A stretch of 64,000 nt of DNA, from contig JADNRV010000009.1 in the NCBI GenBank assembly GCA_015499995.1, positions 434,001 through 498,000 on the forward strand, read 5' to 3'. Below, in pieces: positions 23,684 through 33,508 of this stretch; positions within the stretch are counted from its first letter, which is position 1; each line of letters starts with the position of its first letter. The notes under the pieces were generated by a model. It was not told the DNA's origin. It saw only the letters and a program-made list of their open reading frames with translations, and did no database searches. This DNA is from Flammula alnicola (taxonomy: Eukaryota; Basidiomycota; Agaricomycetes; Agaricales; Strophariaceae). The position numbers were made by a program, and so were the translations under genes.

Positions 23684-26467
23684 ATGAGTCCTAGTCGAGG
23701 CCGAAGAGAACCGCTGTATAAATATTCTCGTCGCAGTGAAGTGCCGAGCGATTCCAGCCATATCTTTTCGTCGATGGGACAAGATCAACAACGTTATACT
23801 CAATCATACTCGATTGCAACGGGTGACCAAGTCTACGATGAAGGCGCATTCGTTCGGTCAGTGCAAAGCCGCAGCTACGATGGATCGTCACGGCCTTACG
23901 AACAAGAACGGTTAGAATATGACCCGCGTCCTTGGAGAAGGCAGCAGGACAGGAGAGGATCGCCGGTATATGAAGAATACCATGGGCCCGAGGATACCTC
24001 AGGATACAGCAAGTCCAGGAATTACGGAGATGAGTGGCTCGAATCTGAGAGGCACCAGTTTTTTTCCTCCACTTCGCAATCATATTCCCATCGAGAGTCG
24101 TGGCCTAGCGAGTACCCCACGCATGCATCTCATATACCAGGCGGTTATGACGGGTATCCATCCAGTTCTAGAGGATATCATCCCAGTAGTAGTGGATACT
24201 CGGACTACAGGCGCGCGCCAGATGCCTATCCCGAAACGAGTACTAGCGGATACAGTTCCTACCGACAACGGCCGCCCGCGGACGCGGAATACCACGAGCG
24301 TGCAACCTATCCAACCCACCAACATAGGTCAGCCTCGCCACCTTCAAGCCACACTCGCGGATTCGCGTCGCAAGCCCGACCACACACCAAGCCGTTCCTG
24401 TACGTACCGCCATCGCCAATCCGGTCTCCGCCACGACCAGCTCTCCCTAGACGAACAGAGCCGACCGAAGAGTACCTATCCATCTCTCTGCAGTCATCGC
24501 CTCACCTTTCGGATCCAACCATCTCACGGAAGCTCATTGTACTCGATCTCAACGGGTCTCTCGTTCTGCGGAGCGCCCATCAGCGGCGAGCGCCTGTTCC
24601 TCGGCACAGAGGAGGTGGTAAAGGTGGTGGTGGCGGAAAAGAAGGTGCTGCTGGAGAAGGGGCTTTCGATCCATACGCCGACCCTACACAACTCCGCCCA
24701 CTTCGTACGGTCTTTCGTAGACCATACCTCACATCATTCACTTCATATATCCTGCACGATGAGACGAAGAAGTGGTTAGACACGATGGTTTGGAGCTCAG
24801 CGCAGCCGCACAGTGTGGACGACATGGTGAATCACTGTTTCGGGGAACGAAGGGCCGAACTGAAAGCTGTTTGGGCTAGGGACACACTTGGGTTGAGTGG
24901 AGACGAATACAGTACGTTCCAACACTGTTTGATAAATCCTATTGCTGATTAGTGTTACAGATAAGAAAACTCAGACTACGAAGGACCTATCGAAACCTTG
25001 GGAAAAGATATCGTCTCTTCAAACTTCGTCTACAACAGAAATGGCTTCGTCCAAGGCCCCTCATGAAACCCCTCAATCAGACTCCACATTCACAGAAACC
25101 ACTGCCGATACAGCCAACGCTTCAGAACCACAACGTCACTCCGCGATGACGACTCTTCTGGTAGACGACTCGCCGGCCAAAGCAGCATTGCAGCCGTGGA
25201 ACCACTTGTGCATTCGAGAATACGTGCAAGAGATGCGGAATTTGGATTTGATCGTCGCAGATTGGGAGGCAGCAAGAGACCACACGGCGAAGACGAGGAG
25301 AGATTTCGAGACCCTGGAGAAAGAACAAGCTGAGCGAGAGCGGCAAAAGGTGGTTGAGGAGGAAAAGACGAGGGTGGAGAAAGGTCAGAAGACGGAAGAA
25401 AAGCCAGAGGACGAGGAGAACGAAGACGCAGCGACCGTGCACGAAGGCAAACCACATGTCAAAAAAGTCACGCGAGAAGTCGTCATGGTCGACGGCGAGA
25501 TGGTGAACAGGGAAGAAGTCGTGAAGAGGGTAGTCAGGGAGGTGGTCATGATCCAGGGCGAAATGGTGATGCCAGACGAACACCCCACCGAGGAGCCGAC
25601 GACCGAGGCTAAGTTCGTGCCCAACCAGAGGAGGAAGTTCAAGCGTCTAGCGAAGAAGGAGCAGGTGCGGAAGGCGAGGGAGGAGAAGGAGCGAGAGGCA
25701 TTCCTTTCGTTGCAGCGACAGCAGCAGGACCAGCAAAAACAGAGCCAGCTGCTTAACGCCTCGTATAACATCGCGACGATGAACCCTCAGGCAGAAGGTG
25801 TTGCTCATGGCCAAGGACTGCAGGCGGATGCTGAGAAGTTGAAGACACCAGAGACGGCGTTGCGCTACGACGAGATGCTGCTCGCTGTTATTGGCGTCTT
25901 GGACCATCTCAAGTCCGAGGGCAATGTCGCGGGATGGATGCGAGGCGGAGGTCTGCTCCACACTGCCCTTCCATTTCGTCAACCTCGTGTGGAAGGACCA
26001 GCAGCGCAGGCGGAAACCCCAACGTACACTGCGGCGAAGCACAGTCCGCCCAGTCGAGGCCAGTCTCCCTCCGAAACACCTAGTCCGGCGAAGAGGAGGC
26101 GGGTTGAGCCCAGGTCTGACGAGGAAGAAGTCGAGATACAGCCCCCTCCTCGTCACCTCTTCCTCTGCCGGCATCGCAACTTTCGGAAGATCTCGCCGAT
26201 ACCGCTGAAGAAGAACAAGCATCTACAGGGGTACCACTATCTTCTCCAGTCCCTGAACATTCTCATCGCGCTCAGAAACATCCACCGCCTTCCGGTTCCA
26301 CTAGCACCGGCACTGCGCCTGCTCACGATGCAGGCCTATGGTACGAAAATCCGGCTGTACTATTCTACTGGGCTGAGCGCGGACGAGAGGCTCTCAAAGA
26401 ATTGAACATTGAAATAGAGAGCGGCATGGGGCCGAACGCAGGAGGGATCGAACAAGGGCAGAAGTAA
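23684..26467 (+). CDS. FCP1/NIF-like HAD phosphatase with long disordered N-terminus
   Basis: Member of the FCP1/SCP (NLI-interacting factor) HAD family. Residues 1-270 are low-complexity, rich in Ser, Tyr, Arg and Pro. The domain begins 'RKLIVLDLNGSLVLRS'; motif I reads D-L-N rather than the usual D-x-D. Then come 'RPYLTSFTSYIL', 'DTMVWSSAQPHSVDDMV' and 'WARDTLGLSGDEY'. An intron at about 24913-24960 follows, then 'TTLLVDDSPAKAALQPWNHL' (HAD motif with paired Asp), a charged coiled-coil-like region and 'MLLAVIGVLDHLKSE'. The true C-terminus is in another frame: 'LWYENPAVLFYWAERGREAL' to the stop at 26467. The two frames join if the C5 run at 26142-26146 is one C short. Part of this gene is copied into the chimera at 10690-11104. 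Confidence 0.8.
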
Positions 26468-26721
26468 CTTTGAAGCTTGCATGTTCTTTGGAATGTATTT
26501 TGGGATCTTGAAGTTCGCGTGAGCACCTTGACGCCACCTGCTGCTGAGGATGGTAGGAAGAGAGGAAATATGCCATCTTGGTCGTTTCAGACTAGTTGAT
26601 GATTTGCTCAGGGCTTTTATCATGTCACTTTATTTTGTTGGCAAAAGCACTACTTACTACACATGTTGTCATGGATGCTGCTCCATTGTTGAAAGTTGGC
26701 ATATCGTACAGCGAGTAATTT

Positions 26722-27946
26722 TTACAATAGTTTGACTTCGTCGTTCTCGAAGTGTTTTATAGGAGGTTTCGCAGTTTCTAGATCATTCTCCTCAGCCGTT
26801 GTTAATGCCATAAGACTGAAGTAGACGCTGGTTGACGACGAGAGGTAATGCGCTTTGACGAAGTTCGCCACGTCCTATCACCTCATCGATTCAGCACCAT
26901 TACAATCCGTATCACGCCCAGAAAGACTCACCGTCAGCAGATCCCTGCATTCTCCACGATCAATTGGACCCACTCTTCTCCCATCAAGCTCGACAAGTCT
27001 CATGCCGCTAACAGTTTTGTCGCTTTTCACCTTGTCGCTCAACTCCTCGCCCTGTGCCGCCTTGCGGATATCGGAATCAGGCGCCGCGACGAAGCATGTA
27101 AAGTGGAGGTCAGTGTCGATGGTAGGCGCGGATTGACCTGTGCCAGCGGATTCAGCATGGATGTTGGCAAAGAGGGGTGTGGTAGCTAGGAGCTGGGCGC
27201 GTTCAAGGGGGTTTTGTCTAGAGAAACAGATGAATCGAAACAGAAATTGGAGGAAGAGTAAGATCTACCTTCACACTCGATGATGAATTTTTGGAGGGGG
27301 CTCGTTGGGGTAAGTGTTACGTCTGACTGTAATGCAAGCTCCTAAGAAGCAGTGGCTCGTGAGGAGTATAAAATCTCACATTCGCGAGAGCATGGATGAG
27401 TCCTATCGTCCCACACGCGTTTCCAATCTACACCGACCATTGTTAATATCGAAACGGGAACGGCGATCAAGGATCTCACAGTCTGTTTAACCCAGAAGAT
27501 GGTGTTGTCGAGTTTGGGCTGCCCATCCTTGGTAATGCGCTCATCTTCTTCCTTCCTTCTAGCCTCGCTCTCCGCATCAATGGGAAACAGGAGAACAACA
27601 GCTTTCACAGGCTTCGGAACCATGGATAGCAACTAACCACGCAGATCGTCGCAGACCTTTCAGTTGAGCATACACCAACAGCAAAAAGGAAAGGAAATGA
27701 CCTCTTCGTCCAATCCGTAGATATCTTCGAAACGAGCTTGGGAGGCGACAAGGCCTGCTTTGTGGGCCCACTGAACACGGAGTTTATGTCACCCTGGACA
27801 CATTCTAGCATCGTTTGGGCAACTCACGAAGTTGAATACCTGACAGATAATAAAACGGTAAATTGAGCGGATGGTTAAACAGGAGTCCCACTCACATCTG
27901 GATTACTTTCTAAGGGAATCCAACGGCCTCCTGTTTCATCAGACAT
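26722..27946 (-). CDS. YUH1: Ubiquitin C-terminal hydrolase (UCH family, YUH1/UCHL3-like)
   Basis: Cysteine protease that releases small adducts from ubiquitin or NEDD8. The start at 27946 gives 'MSDETGGRWIPLESNPD', the family N-terminus. Joined exons read 'FEDIYGLDEELLSMVPKPV', 'KAVVLLFPI' and the active site 'KQTIGNACGTIGLIHALAN' (oxyanion Gln and nucleophile Cys). They continue with 'DLHFTCFV' (catalytic His) and 'MRLVELDGRR' (catalytic Asp). About seven short introns have correct borders and the frame stays open to the stop at 26722, so the gene looks intact. The length of about 255-265 residues is normal for the family. The crossover loop between 'FIIECEG' and 'DLHF' is of ordinary size, so the enzyme should prefer small leaving groups. 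Confidence 0.9.
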
Positions 27947-28075
27947 TATGTGGTATAGTGGAAAGAAGAAGATATGAGTAAGGAATGAAAACAAAATTGT
28001 AGATGAATCACCTATGTATCATCACGGAGATCACTGACACATTAATTCGGATGTCTGTGCACGTGATTAGATCGC

Positions 28076-28106
28076 GTCCATCGACGCGACGCGACGCGAC
28101 TCGACA
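28076..28106. promoter_or_regulatory. ACGCG-rich tandem upstream of the UCH gene
   Basis: TCGACGCGACGCGACGCGACT repeats the pentamer CGACG/GACGC at least three times, about 130-160 bp upstream of the UCH start. ACGCG is the core of MluI cell-cycle boxes bound by MBF in fungi. A regulatory role is a guess; a similar run exists at 4915-4935. Confidence 0.25.
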
Positions 28107-28190
28107 GTGAATTACCGCGCGCACTAGTGCTTGACAACTGCGAGAAAAGTGACGCAATCCTTTTAAATTATGTCTAATCAACTCGAATTT

Positions 28191-30001
28191 TTATACATGG
28201 GGTATGAACGCTGTCCAATCGATGCCATAATACGCAGTTGTTGGGAGTGATCGTAAGGAGAGAAGGGGAAGAACAAGTAAAGCAATACGCGATATTATAT
28301 AAAGGCCCAAAATAATGGAGAGCCTGGGCCCTGTTGTAACGTGCCAAATGTAGCGCGCAAACTCAGCAAGCCCAGATAGAGAGAATGTAAATTTGCCACT
28401 CGGTATGTGAGCTTTGGCTATCCAAGCGTTGATTATGGCCCAATGCACTACCAATATAGCGGGAAATGTCGTAATAATCATCGAGGTGCTCCTCCAAAGC
28501 CACTTCTCTGGTACAGATGGGAATTCAAGGGACCACGCAATACAGTGTATGCCGCCGAAAATTGTACCGAAAGTGAATAGCAGTATCGAGAGCCAATGAC
28601 TAAGCGTGAGGCGTGAGGCGGCGTAAAAAGGCGACACTCTGTTTGATAAAATGTGACCAGAGTCTTTCAGCTCGTATAGGTCATTTATGAATGTCTGTAT
28701 GGGATAGACCACGGCATTGCGACAGGTTGCTAAAAGGTTCCAGCGCTTTTTTTGAGCTGTGACGTTAGGATTGGAATAGTAGTAAACGCGTCCACGTCTT
28801 GAAGGTTGCAAATCAGAATCGGGAAACACGGGATCTGAAGAGTTTGAAGTCGTTAAAGGTGGCAATATCCGCAATGGATAACTGATCGATGGTAGTCGGG
28901 GGGATGAAGCAGGTTGCTTTTCAGGTAACAAGTCTTGGGTACTCTTGTGAGGTACAGAGGAAATAAACGATTGTCGATCAGGATATGATGACGAAATTCG
29001 ATGGGAGAGCGTCGGTGAATGGGATCGTGTACGTCTTGAATGTGGTTGTCGGGAAAGCCGGACGCGAACGGATGGTTGTTCAAAGATTGCTTCATGCGAC
29101 TCGGGTTGGTGATCCAATTTTGGAGAGAGGGCAACGGGGGATAATATCTTGATCTCGTCAAGCTCTATAACGTTCTTAAAAAATTGCAAGCCACCTCCCC
29201 CCTTGCGGTGAATCTGGATAGGTCGTCTGACGTCGAGGGGCTTATTCCACCAAAAAAAGTACATCGCTCCGTTGAGAGCGGCGAAAGCCAGGGTAACCAG
29301 CTCCAACTCGGTGATAGCGAGCCCCATGATGCCTCTTGCGAGGCATTGAACGACAAACCAGGTGGTTTGTAGGACCACCACCCCCTTCGTGAAGTAGTCG
29401 CCGTTGCTCTTGTCAAGAATGTCCTCTTCAGAAATATCGGGCCAGTCCATTTCACCTAATGCAACTGCATCCTCGAGGTATTCCATATCCACAGGGCGAC
29501 CCGTCGTCCCCTCGTTATCGCATAAGGTGAAACCACCCATTCCGATGAAAAACCCGTGGGTCTTCGTCCATCCTCTATCTATTATAGGTTGTGCAACACG
29601 TATTAGCGCTCGCCATAACAGAATCTGACATAATAATACTTGCCTTTGTGCTTTTTTGCAACTTGCGACGCCGCATATCACTGCTTACTAGCCCAATAAA
29701 GAATCAACTCTGGGACAAGAAGCGTGTACGCCATTATCTTCAGGCGCTGTCCCAGGACCTTCCACTCGCTATCTCCCTGTGCGGGAATGTTCGGATGAAC
29801 TGCGACCCATGTACATGCGATTATTGTGGCGAAGCAGCTCCAAATGATGTCCAACCGTGATCGCAGATTGTTTGTTTGAGCATCAGAAGGAATGGACACG
29901 TCGAGAGAGCCTCCATTATGGACCAAGACGCTCATTGGCAATGCGTTGATAGTACCAATGATTGTGTGCGCGCCGTAGAGAAGGAAGAGGAACGAAAGCA
30001 T
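28191..30001 (-). CDS. Multi-span membrane protein of an agaricomycete-wide hypothetical family, early stop present
   Basis: Joined product begins 'MLSFLFLLYGAHTIIGTINA', then 'IIWSCFATIIACTWVAVHPN', 'RLKIMAYTLLVPELILYWAS', 'GWTKTHGFFIGMGGF', 'MDWPDISEEDILDKSNGDYF' and 'LAITELELVTLAFAALNGAM'. Several more helices follow and it ends 'IDWTAFIPHV' at 28191. I know this pattern as a large family of uncharacterised membrane proteins in mushrooms; no activity is assigned. At 29678-29680 the codon after 'YWASKQ' is TGA where relatives carry Trp. The downstream segment 'YAASQVAKKHK' continues in the same frame, then joins the next exon through an apparent GC...AG intron. An alternative splice at GTAAGC (about 29687) would skip the stop but lose about 14 residues. 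Confidence 0.65.
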
Positions 30002-31979
30002 CGGCCTGCGGTGAAGTTCGAGTGTTTTCAGTCCACTGTGGGGGGGAGGGGGGAAAGTTTGGAAATAGTAACAACCATGGCCATATGTGGGATCAATAAA
30101 TAATTAATGAAGGCCTGAATATGTAAATTGGAACGATGAGGGATATTCTCACTGTCAAGAGGCGATGTGCTTGAGAAATGTCAACTTGTCTCCAAGCACA
30201 GCCCGTGTATTTCCATTTTTAGCCACCGTAACATTGGACACCCGGGACTCCACTGAGTCCACTCTCCCCTCCGAGTCAGCAACCTTCTCCAGCGCAGGGC
30301 CGTATAGTCCTCAACTTTAATGTCATTCAAACCGACTCTTTGTTCTCCTCAAAGTTCCAGCCATACATCTCATCGTCATATTCGGTCGGGTAAGGAGCTA
30401 CAAGTTTTGGATGTACGAAGAGTAGCCAATGGGCCGTCGAGCTCTTCGGAGAATGATTCTCAAAGGACCGGCTCGGCGCTCGACGACGCCTGTCCACCAA
30501 CACCGACCCTTTACGACCTTGCCTCTGCGCCATCTGGATCGGCATAAACCTCGCATCGACCCTTTCGTCGCGCACACTCTGCACGCTCGGGCAGTCGTCG
30601 ACGAGGCTTCGCATTCGTACTCGCAGTCCGTATCGTGCCTGGATTGGTGTATATGTAGTAGTACCACATGTGCATGCGCTCGTCGCTCATACTGCAGGAC
30701 ACAGCATCGCTCTTTGTTGATCGGGTTATACGATGCCAGGGCGAGGTATTCGCGAACGCCATAACGGCTCAGTATGTTTTGATGGGAAATGAGTCGGGCG
30801 TCTCGAAAAATTAGGTCAGGTCGATTGTATGTTAGTTTTCTTTTCTTCATGGTTAGCATCTGCTTATCATGCAGAATTTTTAGGCTTGCCCCATCTGTTC
30901 CTCCTGCATCCATGGTCCTATCCGAGAATCGCGACACCAAGCCTCGAAGCTTTCCGCTCCGAAGCCTTTCAAATCTTACCGAAACGCCATGTCTCGACTA
31001 TGCCTACAGCATCTACAACGGCCATTCCCCCTACCTCCTCACCCAGCGCATCGAGACTCTACTACCCACTGCCTAGCGACTGCCTGATATTTAACGTTGA
31101 TTCGGCACCCCATGTGATGAATGCGGCGTAGCAAGTCCATTCAGCTGCTACATCACCATCGCATATGTGGCTCGATCCCCTGTACGACTCGAAGACCCTC
31201 ATCGGCACACACAGCCGTTCCGTTCCGTCAAGAGAACTTGAACATGCATGGTGCGGCATGGTCGATCAAGCGACGGGCCATTTAGGATCTGAGAACGACT
31301 CTATCAAGAGATGGAGGCCGAGAAACCTTGGAAGACTGCATGGATGGCGGAGACTGAAATGAGCTAGGCCAACAAAATATCCTTCAAGTTGGAAGACACG
31401 GAGGAGGCCAGCGGGGCCAGGACACATTCAAGCTCGTATCCCAACACCGGAGTCCGCGTGGCACTGCAACTCGAGAGGTCTCCGTATTCGCATCCATTTC
31501 CATCGGTGCTACACGTCCCGATGACGTCCACGCCTGAGGTCTGAGGCCCTTCTGCCTACCAACCCACTGTCCTTCTCTTGGTGTGCCTGTTCATCGACCG
31601 TCAGCATGACCGCGTATCGATTATTCACCTTTTTTACGATGTGTTGCTGCGTGCTTTTCGGAAATCGATCTCGATATCCATTCATATCTCCTTGGTTCCA
31701 GTTTCCTAGGACGTACTTCCGCCCGAGGTTTCCCATCGGACTCTAGGCTCAACGTCACTACCTTCGTCAAGCATTCAATATTAAGTTTCCATTCTGTCCA
31801 GCTTCGCGAGTCGGTTCAATCTTTGCTCAACTTTTAACGTTCGGTCCTCGACAACCAGTTTGAATCATCGTTGGGTCCAGGACCACAGAACCCATATCAT
31901 CGTCGATCGACTTGTAGGATCCACGGAGAGGTCGTCATGAATGTGGGCGTGGGACGGGCAGTGGGGGTAGTCCTAGTCA
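30002..31979. other. Region without a recognisable gene, degenerate coding-like stretches
   Basis: The plus strand shows fragments that look coding in composition (30320-30547 'LDDACPPTPTLYDLASAPSG', 30560-30764, 30840-31080 and 31165-31362) but no continuous gene with plausible splice sites. Around 30710-30745 the sequence resembles 37055-37085 (GGGTTATACGATGCCAGGG versus GGGTTGTACAATGCCAGGG). This suggests a diverged member of the repeat also found at 11105-11540 and 36770-37255. A G-rich run occurs at 30041-30056. Confidence 0.35.
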
Positions 31980-32304
31980 GAACCTCTTCGGATTGGAAGA
32001 GAACTTCTGGATCCTTCCAGCTGACAGAAATTCTATCAGATCCTATACCATTGTGGCAATAGTCAGCTATCCGGAGTGCTGTCCTTGTGATAACGCAGGA
32101 GTCTATGGAATTGAAACCTTTGCTATTTTTTGATTGAACCAACGCCGGGGAGACTTTGGATGCTGACAGGTAACTCACAGAATCCGACAGGACGCCGATG
32201 CCAGAAATCCTCTCATACTTCTTGAAATCAACCTCCCATGTTGGCCCATTACATTTGCTAACACAGGTGTTTGTAGAGGTGACCTGATCGGCTGGACCCG
32301 GCAT
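31897..32304 (-). CDS. Hypothetical protein, left copy within inverted duplication
   Basis: The open frame begins 'MPGPADQVTSTNTCVSKCNG' and runs away from the central spacer. The first ~107 residues are identical to the frame at 33058-33423, because they lie in the duplicated arm ('ERISGIGVLSDSVSYLSASK', 'ITRTALRIADYCHNGIG'). After 'LFQSEEV' the sequence leaves the arm and the two proteins differ. Four Cys residues in 107 and no signal peptide. I do not recognise the family; it may be an exon of a longer gene whose start lies further into the arm. Confidence 0.35.
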   Translation of the reverse strand: MPGPADQVTSTNTCVSKCNGPTWEVDFKKYERISGIGVLSDSVSYLSASKVSPALVQSKNSKGFNSIDSCVITRTALRIADYCHNGIGSDRISVSWKDPEVLFQSEEVLTRTTPTARPTPTFMTTSPWILQVDRR

Positions 32305-32429
32305 GCCAATTGAATCGTGTCTGGGCGCTTATTATTATTAGAAGAGGGGTTCATTTCTTGTTTTGGAGGATTCCCAAAGTAATTTGATTGGTCAAGATAA
32401 ATTTACATACACAATCAGTCCGGGGTAAT
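31980..32429. repeat. Left arm of a 450-bp inverted duplication
   Basis: Reverse complement of 32933-33382. Both arms are 450 bp and I saw no mismatch in the parts compared, including the full 107-codon frame. The arm ends sharply: inside after ATTACCCCGGACTG, outside after CCGAAGAGGTTC. No target-site duplication is visible in the outer flanks. Confidence 0.85.
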
Positions 32430-32597
32430 CCTGACCTCTCTACAGCAAGAAGGGAACCAGACCTCAACCCTTTCAATGTAGAGTTCTGTAACTTTGGCCA
32501 GAGTATGTTAGTGACATGAGAAATATCTCTTTCGGACAAGCTTTCAACCATAAGGCCACCAAAATTGCGAGAACAGCGAGACTAACATTCACATAAC

Positions 32598-32852
32598 AAC
32601 CTAAGAATAATGTTGAATGTGGAGGAACCGTTCTCAGGCAGAGGTCCCATGTCCATTAGAAATTTAGAATGAAGCGCCCGAACCTTATTTATGTTCTCTA
32701 GATAAGCCAGTAGCTATTTCAAACAACAACCTGAGAATAGCATTGAACATGGACTAGCCGTTCTCAGGCAGAGGTCCCGTGTCCATTAGAACGAAGCGCC
32801 CGAACCTTATTTATGTTCGCTAGATAAGCCAGTGGCTATTTCAATCAACATC
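32598..32852. repeat. Two tandem ~128-bp units inside the spacer of the inverted duplication
   Basis: Unit 1 (32598-32727) and unit 2 (32728-32852) share GTTCTCAGGCAGAGGTCCC, GTCCATTAGAA, AGCGCCCGAACCTTATTTAT and GATAAGCCAGT, with scattered substitutions and a short indel. They occupy half of the 503-bp spacer (32430-32932). They are clearly older than the arms, which are near identical. Confidence 0.75.
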
Positions 32853-32932
32853 AGGAAAAGCTCCTGTAGTCGTAGACCGCCGGTCAGGTACAGACTCTGA
32901 AAGAGGCCGGATCGCTCTCTGGTGCTTTGGCA

Positions 32933-33382
32933 ATTACCCCGGACTGATTGTGTATGTAAATTTATCTTGACCAATCAAATTACTTTGGGAATCCTCCAAA
33001 ACAAGAAATGAACCCCTCTTCTAATAATAATAAGCGCCCAGACACGATTCAATTGGCATGCCGGGTCCAGCCGATCAGGTCACCTCTACAAACACCTGTG
33101 TTAGCAAATGTAATGGGCCAACATGGGAGGTTGATTTCAAGAAGTATGAGAGGATTTCTGGCATCGGCGTCCTGTCGGATTCTGTGAGTTACCTGTCAGC
33201 ATCCAAAGTCTCCCCGGCGTTGGTTCAATCAAAAAATAGCAAAGGTTTCAATTCCATAGACTCCTGCGTTATCACAAGGACAGCACTCCGGATAGCTGAC
33301 TATTGCCACAATGGTATAGGATCTGATAGAATTTCTGTCAGCTGGAAGGATCCAGAAGTTCTCTTCCAATCCGAAGAGGTTC
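32933..33382. repeat. Right arm of the 450-bp inverted duplication
   Basis: Mirror of 31980-32429. Its inner border is ATTACCCC at 32933. Its outer border is at 33382, just before a TATA-like box (33441) and start codon (33509) of the reductase gene. The duplication therefore abuts that promoter. Confidence 0.85.
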
Positions 33383-33423
33383 CCTTCGCGTTTTCCCTAT
33401 TCATCTCGATTCGGAGTATATGA
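33058..33423 (+). CDS. Hypothetical protein, right copy within inverted duplication
   Basis: Same N-terminal ~107 residues as 31897-32304, then a different short tail ('PFAFSLFISIRSI') ending at 33423. It lies in the same direction as, and 85 bp upstream of, the reductase start, overlapping the space where that gene's promoter should be. No family recognised. Whether either copy is expressed is unknown. Confidence 0.35.
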   Translation: MPGPADQVTSTNTCVSKCNGPTWEVDFKKYERISGIGVLSDSVSYLSASKVSPALVQSKNSKGFNSIDSCVITRTALRIADYCHNGIGSDRISVSWKDPEVLFQSEEVPFAFSLFISIRSI

Positions 33424-33439
33424 ACAGTGATGAGCTTTG

Positions 33440-33450
33440 ACATATAAATA
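33440..33450 (+). promoter_or_regulatory. TATA-like box of the reductase gene
   Basis: ACATATAAATAC lies about 65 bp upstream of the start codon at 33509, a normal core promoter position. Confidence 0.4.
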
Positions 33451-33508
33451 CTGGACCACTCAACCTTCAATCTTCACTCTTTCAGAGAATCCCTTATCCT
33501 CGCTAACA

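Noticed and set aside
30700..30764. 'GLYDARARY' at 30.7 kb and 'GLYNARERY' at 37.08 kb resembling RHS/YD-repeat core
   Set aside because: The likeness is limited to nine residues. The DNA similarity between the two sites is better explained by the shared dispersed repeat, and no RHS context is present.
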